Below are positions 60,254-64,000 of a stretch of 64,000 nucleotides of DNA, in pieces. Origin of the DNA: Dyadobacter psychrotolerans (GTDB lineage: Bacteria; Bacteroidota; Bacteroidia; Cytophagales; Spirosomataceae). The stretch spans positions 186,001 through 250,000 of the forward strand of contig NZ_SMFL01000001.1 of assembly GCF_004349265.1 (NCBI RefSeq), given 5' to 3'. The notes below the pieces were generated by a model. The model was not told where the DNA came from. It saw nothing but the letters and a program-made list of their open reading frames with translations, and did not search any database. The position numbers and the translations under genes were made by a program. Position 1 is the stretch's first letter, and each line of letters begins with the position of its first letter.

Positions 60254-62421
60254 AATTTACCTTAATTCACATTTTACTGTTTTTTCTCACGCTTACGTCC
60301 ATCGCAACGAAAGCAGAAAATGTTATATTCACGGGTCCTGACATTGGCATTGGTCAGAATCTGGAAATCCTGGAAGATACCAACGGCGTCTTAACCTATC
60401 CAGCTGTTGCAAGCTCAAAAAATTTTGTAAAGAACACCGACATCACTCCAAACTTCGGACTTAGCAGCTCCACCTTCTGGGTCAGGTTCACGGTGCAAAA
60501 CACCACCACAATTGACAAATTATTCCTCGAACTTGCGAATCCCCGTGTAAAGTCATGCACACTTTATTTTGACGAAAACAATAAGGTTGTTGAGGAATCG
60601 ATATCCTGGGCAGATCCGTTTTACACCAGAAAAATAAAACACCAGAACATTGTTTTCGAATTATTACTCCCTGAAAAAACCAGAAAAACTTACTACCTCA
60701 GAATAGAAAGCAGCGAGCAGATCGTACTTCCCCTGATTTTAAGAAGTGAAGTGGATTTTCTCCGGTTTGCGCTTTCCAATGAAATAATTTCCGGAATCCA
60801 TGTTGGTATTCTGTTTGTCATGATGCTCTACAACTTCTTCCTTTATTTTTCAATCCGGGAAAAAAGTTACCTGTATTATGTGCTTTACATTTTGTTTATA
60901 GGGCTTACGCAAACTACCATTACAGGCTACACTTTTAAATTTTTGTGGCCCGGCTCACCTGAGTTCAATCAGTTCTCCATCATAACTTTCCCTGCACTTG
61001 CCGGGAGTTTTGCAATACTCTTCTTTCAGAATTTTCTTCATACAAAAGAGCGTGCTAAAATAATTCACAAGATCTTATCGGCGGTGTTAGTCCTGTACCT
61101 TTTCTCAGCCATCTTAAACCTTGCCGGTCTGGAAAGAATAAGTTACAGAATAATCGATGTATGTGCGGTAACGGCTTCATTGTTAGCACTTATCGTTTCT
61201 GCCAGACTTTCCTGGGAAGGCTACCGCCCTGCAAAGTTTTATTTTGTCGCATGGTCGATATTTCTGGTTGGTATTGTATTGTACACCATGCGAAATCTTA
61301 ATATCTTACCGTATAGTATTTTAACTAATTATACCATGCAGGCAGGAACAGTAATAGAAGTAATACTGCTATCTTTCGCCCTTGCAGATAAGATCAATAT
61401 TTTAAAGCGCGAGAAAGAAGTTTCCCAGGCGCAGGCACTGATGATTTCACTGGAAAATGAGAAAATAATTTTAAATCAAAATGCTTTTCTTGAAAAAAGC
61501 GTCGATGAAAGAACACAGGAATTACAGCTTGCCAATACAGAATTGAATCTCGCTTTAACCAAATTAAAGGATGCCCAGACACAGCTGATTGAATCTGAAA
61601 AGATGGCTTCACTTGGACAGCTTACCGCGGGTATTGCTCACGAAATTAACAATCCGATCAACTTCGTAAGCTCTAACATACGACCGCTCAGAAGAGATAT
61701 TGCGGATCTGATAGAAATCCTGGATTCTTACAGCGACCTGCATGAAAGAAATCCTGAAAATGACATTGATGCAAAACTAAAAGAAATTCAGGATCTGAAA
61801 GATGACCTCGATGTTGACTACATCAAAACAGAGCTTGCGGAGCTGTTGAAAGGAATGGAAGACGGCGCTCACCGTACCGTTGAAATTGTAAAAGGGCTAA
61901 AGATGTTCGCCAGAGTTGATGACACCGATCTTAATATGGTAAATATTAATGATGGAATCGAATCGACACTCGTGATTTTGAACTATCAGATGGGTACTTC
62001 CATGAGGCTGATTAAAGAACTTGGAAGCATCCCGAACGTAGAAGGCTACGGAGGTAAGCTAAATCAGGTTTTCATGAATATCCTGACTAATTCCATTTAT
62101 GTTATTCAAAAAGATCCAAATATTTTACAGCCTACAATCCATGTGAAAACGTGGCTGAGCGATACAGATCATGTAAGTATTTCCATTAAGGATAACGGAT
62201 CTGGCATGTCACCGGAGGTAAAGGCTAAAATATTCGAACCATTTTTTACTACCAAACAGGTTGGAGAAGGCACCGGCTTGGGATTGTCAATAGTTTTTAA
62301 AATAATTGAGGTACATAATGGTAATATTGCCGTAAATACAGAAGTAGGTCAAGGGACCGAGTTCGTCATTACACTTCCCATCTTAAAGAAAAAAAAACCA
62401 ATTTTAGTAGTCAATGAGTGA
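60244..62421 (+). CDS. 7TMR-DISM sensor histidine kinase
   Basis: 725 residues. Signal peptide (about 1-25), periplasmic 7TMR-DISMED2 ligand-binding domain (about 35-165, with SSSTFWVRFTVQNTT and TYYLRIESSEQIVLPL), seven membrane helices (about 185-385, with NEIISGIHVGILFVMMLYNF and SYLYYVLYILFIGL). A coiled coil (about 390-455) leads to HisKA with phospho-acceptor His466 in LTAGIAHEINNPINFVSS and a HATPase (DNGSGMSPEV and GEGTGLGLSIVFKI). DISMED2 domains are thought to bind carbohydrate-like or small ligands outside the membrane. It overlaps the GNAT-like gene by 10 bp and the next regulator by 8 bp. Confidence 0.93.
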   Translation: MGLKFTLIHILLFFLTLTSIATKAENVIFTGPDIGIGQNLEILEDTNGVLTYPAVASSKNFVKNTDITPNFGLSSSTFWVRFTVQNTTTIDKLFLELANPRVKSCTLYFDENNKVVEESISWADPFYTRKIKHQNIVFELLLPEKTRKTYYLRIESSEQIVLPLILRSEVDFLRFALSNEIISGIHVGILFVMMLYNFFLYFSIREKSYLYYVLYILFIGLTQTTITGYTFKFLWPGSPEFNQFSIITFPALAGSFAILFFQNFLHTKERAKIIHKILSAVLVLYLFSAILNLAGLERISYRIIDVCAVTASLLALIVSARLSWEGYRPAKFYFVAWSIFLVGIVLYTMRNLNILPYSILTNYTMQAGTVIEVILLSFALADKINILKREKEVSQAQALMISLENEKIILNQNAFLEKSVDERTQELQLANTELNLALTKLKDAQTQLIESEKMASLGQLTAGIAHEINNPINFVSSNIRPLRRDIADLIEILDSYSDLHERNPENDIDAKLKEIQDLKDDLDVDYIKTELAELLKGMEDGAHRTVEIVKGLKMFARVDDTDLNMVNINDGIESTLVILNYQMGTSMRLIKELGSIPNVEGYGGKLNQVFMNILTNSIYVIQKDPNILQPTIHVKTWLSDTDHVSISIKDNGSGMSPEVKAKIFEPFFTTKQVGEGTGLGLSIVFKIIEVHNGNIAVNTEVGQGTEFVITLPILKKKKPILVVNE

Positions 62422-63505
62422 CAAGCCAATACGTATCCTATATATAGATGACGAGGAACATAACCTCCACTCTTTCAAAGCTACTTTTCGTAAGCAGTAT
62501 GACATCACTACGACCATCTCGGTGATAGATGCTGAGGAAATGCTGGAAACTCACGATTTCAATATTATTCTTGCAGACCAACGTATGCCCGTAATGACAG
62601 GCGTTCAGTTTTTTGAGAAAATCAGGGACCGCTACCCAAAAATTATCAGAATACTAATAACCGGGCACACGGATATTGGTGCAGCCATTGATGCGATTAA
62701 CAAAGGTGAAGTATTCCGGTTTATTGATAAACCGTGGGATTACACTTATGTGGAAAATGCCATCACCCACGCCTACGAAATATATAAAACAAGAGAAGAC
62801 CTTAAGCAGCGTAACATCGAACTTCAGAAAGCAAACGAAGAGCTTGACAAGTTTGTATACAGCGCATCTCATGACCTGCGGGCGCCATTAATGTCTGTTC
62901 TGGGAATTGTGAATCTGGCCCTTTTGGAAGATGATTTGCAGTCTCAAAACGAATATCTTGAATTGATTCGAAAATCTGTCAAAAAACTGGATACCTTTAT
63001 AATAAATATTATTGATTATTATAAAAACGCAAGAGGAGTCCCTGTCATTACAGACATTGATTTTGAGGAACTTATCACGGAAGTACAGGCAACCATACAG
63101 TACCTTCCGGAATATGGCAACCTAAAAATCACTTCAACAATTGACCAGAAAGGACTTTTCAGATCCGATGTAATGAAACTCCGGATCATTTTTAATAATT
63201 TAATCAATAACGCAGTAAAATTCCAGGATAATACAAAATCGGAACCGTACATTAATCTGAAAGTCGAAGCTTCACCAACTGGTGCAAAAATTATTGTAGA
63301 AGACAACGGTGCCGGAATAAGGGAAATAGATCAGGATAAAATTTTCAAAATGTTCTATCGCGCAGGTGCCACCAATAGTGGCTCAGGAATTGGATTATAT
63401 ATCGTGCATGAAGCCATTGAAAAACTCGGTGGAACTATAAATATTTCTTCTGTTTACGGAGAAGGAAGTATTTTTGAGCTTAACATTCCTTCTATCAATA
63501 AATAG
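62414..63505 (+). CDS. receiver-histidine kinase hybrid
   Basis: 363 residues. N-terminal receiver (about 5-125) with phospho-acceptor Asp55 in ILADQRMPVMTG, HTDIGAAID and DKPWDY. A short coiled coil (TREDLKQRNIELQKANEELD) leads to HisKA with His153 in YSASHDLRAPLMSV and a HATPase with NLINNAVKFQ, DNGAGIREID and GSGIGLYIVHEA. No membrane segment, so cytoplasmic. The receiver-first order suggests it is phosphorylated by the 7TMR-DISM kinase and passes the signal on, perhaps to the single receiver encoded next. 8-bp overlap upstream, 6-bp gap downstream. Confidence 0.93.
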   Translation: MSDKPIRILYIDDEEHNLHSFKATFRKQYDITTTISVIDAEEMLETHDFNIILADQRMPVMTGVQFFEKIRDRYPKIIRILITGHTDIGAAIDAINKGEVFRFIDKPWDYTYVENAITHAYEIYKTREDLKQRNIELQKANEELDKFVYSASHDLRAPLMSVLGIVNLALLEDDLQSQNEYLELIRKSVKKLDTFIINIIDYYKNARGVPVITDIDFEELITEVQATIQYLPEYGNLKITSTIDQKGLFRSDVMKLRIIFNNLINNAVKFQDNTKSEPYINLKVEASPTGAKIIVEDNGAGIREIDQDKIFKMFYRAGATNSGSGIGLYIVHEAIEKLGGTINISSVYGEGSIFELNIPSINK

Positions 63506-63511
63506 AATGTC

Positions 63512-63898
63512 ATGACTCTAATTGATATCATTTTGATTGATGACAGTGCGTTTGACTTATTTATATACGAAAAACTCCTCATCAAAAGCGGGATTACCAG
63601 AACGGTTAAAACTTTTAACTCGGCCCGCGAGGCGTTGAAATATCTGACCACGGAAGAAAGCAGATTGCCGGAAACGGTAATCCTGCTTGATCTGCAAATG
63701 CCCGACATGAATGGGTTTGAATTTATTGAAGCTTTTGGCAGTGTTTCAGAAGAGATAAAAAGTAAGATCAGAATCTTCATGTTATCTTCTACAATCGATT
63801 CACGTGATATCGAAAAAGCAAAATCCAGTCCTGACATCCTCGACCTTCTCCCCAAACCTCTGGAAATTGATCTCCTGAAACGTAAATTAGCTATCTGA
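63512..63898 (+). CDS. single-domain response regulator
   Basis: 128 residues, a stand-alone receiver: acidic pair Asp10-Asp11 (LIDDSAFD), phospho-acceptor Asp60 in ILLDLQMPDMNG, Ser in MLSSTID and Lys in LPKPLEID. No output domain. Such proteins act as phosphate relays or bind partners directly. Last gene of the five-gene operon in this window, 6 bp after the hybrid kinase; the remaining 102 bp to the window end hold no gene start that I can support. Confidence 0.92.
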   Translation: MTLIDIILIDDSAFDLFIYEKLLIKSGITRTVKTFNSAREALKYLTTEESRLPETVILLDLQMPDMNGFEFIEAFGSVSEEIKSKIRIFMLSSTIDSRDIEKAKSSPDILDLLPKPLEIDLLKRKLAI

Positions 63899-64000
63899 TT
63901 CTAACGATTTGTTTTTGTAATTTATCTCCATTGTTCAGGAGAGATGTTTAGTCCTTTCCTGCCGGAATAGCCCCCAAACAACAAAATTCCCCAAACTGTT

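Overview
The window is chromosomal DNA of a Bacteroidetes bacterium, most likely a member of the Cytophagales close to Dyadobacter/Spirosoma. The evidence is: tmRNA with the tag GESTYAMAA; TonB receptors with carboxypeptidase-like N-terminal domains; GLPGLI, DUF4159, DUF4175 and BlaI/BlaR1 genes; FecR next to an ECF-type sigma factor; promoters of the form TTG-N17-TAnnTTTG; and an arm-type Bacteroidetes integrase. The genus is a guess from gene content.

Layout. 1-9.7 kb looks like an accessory island: the 3' part of nhaA, a DUF389 membrane protein, an orphan CheB-CheR-PAS-histidine kinase fusion, an IS256-family element with complete ends and an 8-bp target duplication but an amber codon in its transposase, a 0.9-kb gene desert, and a tyrosine integrase directly downstream of the 3' end of ssrA (tmRNA), a common integration site. 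10.3-15.3 kb: TonB receptor, PepSY-like lipoprotein, and a BlaI/BlaR1 regulatory pair with an operator overlapping its promoter. 15.6-24.4 kb: housekeeping genes hemF, menC, lpxK, a porin, miaE and an AddB-like nuclease. 24.4-29.2 kb: a LytS/LytTR two-component system with a 64-codon gene wedged between kinase and regulator, a RelE-type toxin-antitoxin pair, D-lactate dehydrogenase, and an MNT/HEPN toxin-antitoxin pair in which both genes carry a frameshift.

29.2-43.6 kb is one long minus-strand block: two tandem TldD/TldE pairs, DUF4159, MoxR ATPase, DUF58, a BatA-like protein, DUF4175 and a membrane protein. It is peppered with short palindromic repeats, one of them inside a coding region. 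43.7-55.4 kb holds a divergent ECF sigma factor with a short FecR protein, a lipoprotein, threonine dehydratase, an OmpA lipoprotein, a GLPGLI protein with its large outer-membrane barrel partner, a YfcE phosphoesterase, an M28 peptidase, a MerR regulator, an outer-membrane protein and an SRPBCC protein.

56.2-63.9 kb is the most unusual part. Five plus-strand genes are packed with 1-10 bp overlaps or a 6-bp gap: a ThiF/E1-like plus nitroreductase fusion (Rv1355c family), a GNAT-like protein, a 7TMR-DISM sensor kinase, a receiver-histidine kinase hybrid and a single-domain receiver. A related receiver is encoded on the opposite strand just upstream. I propose, as inference, that the first two enzymes make or modify a small signal that the sensor cascade reads.
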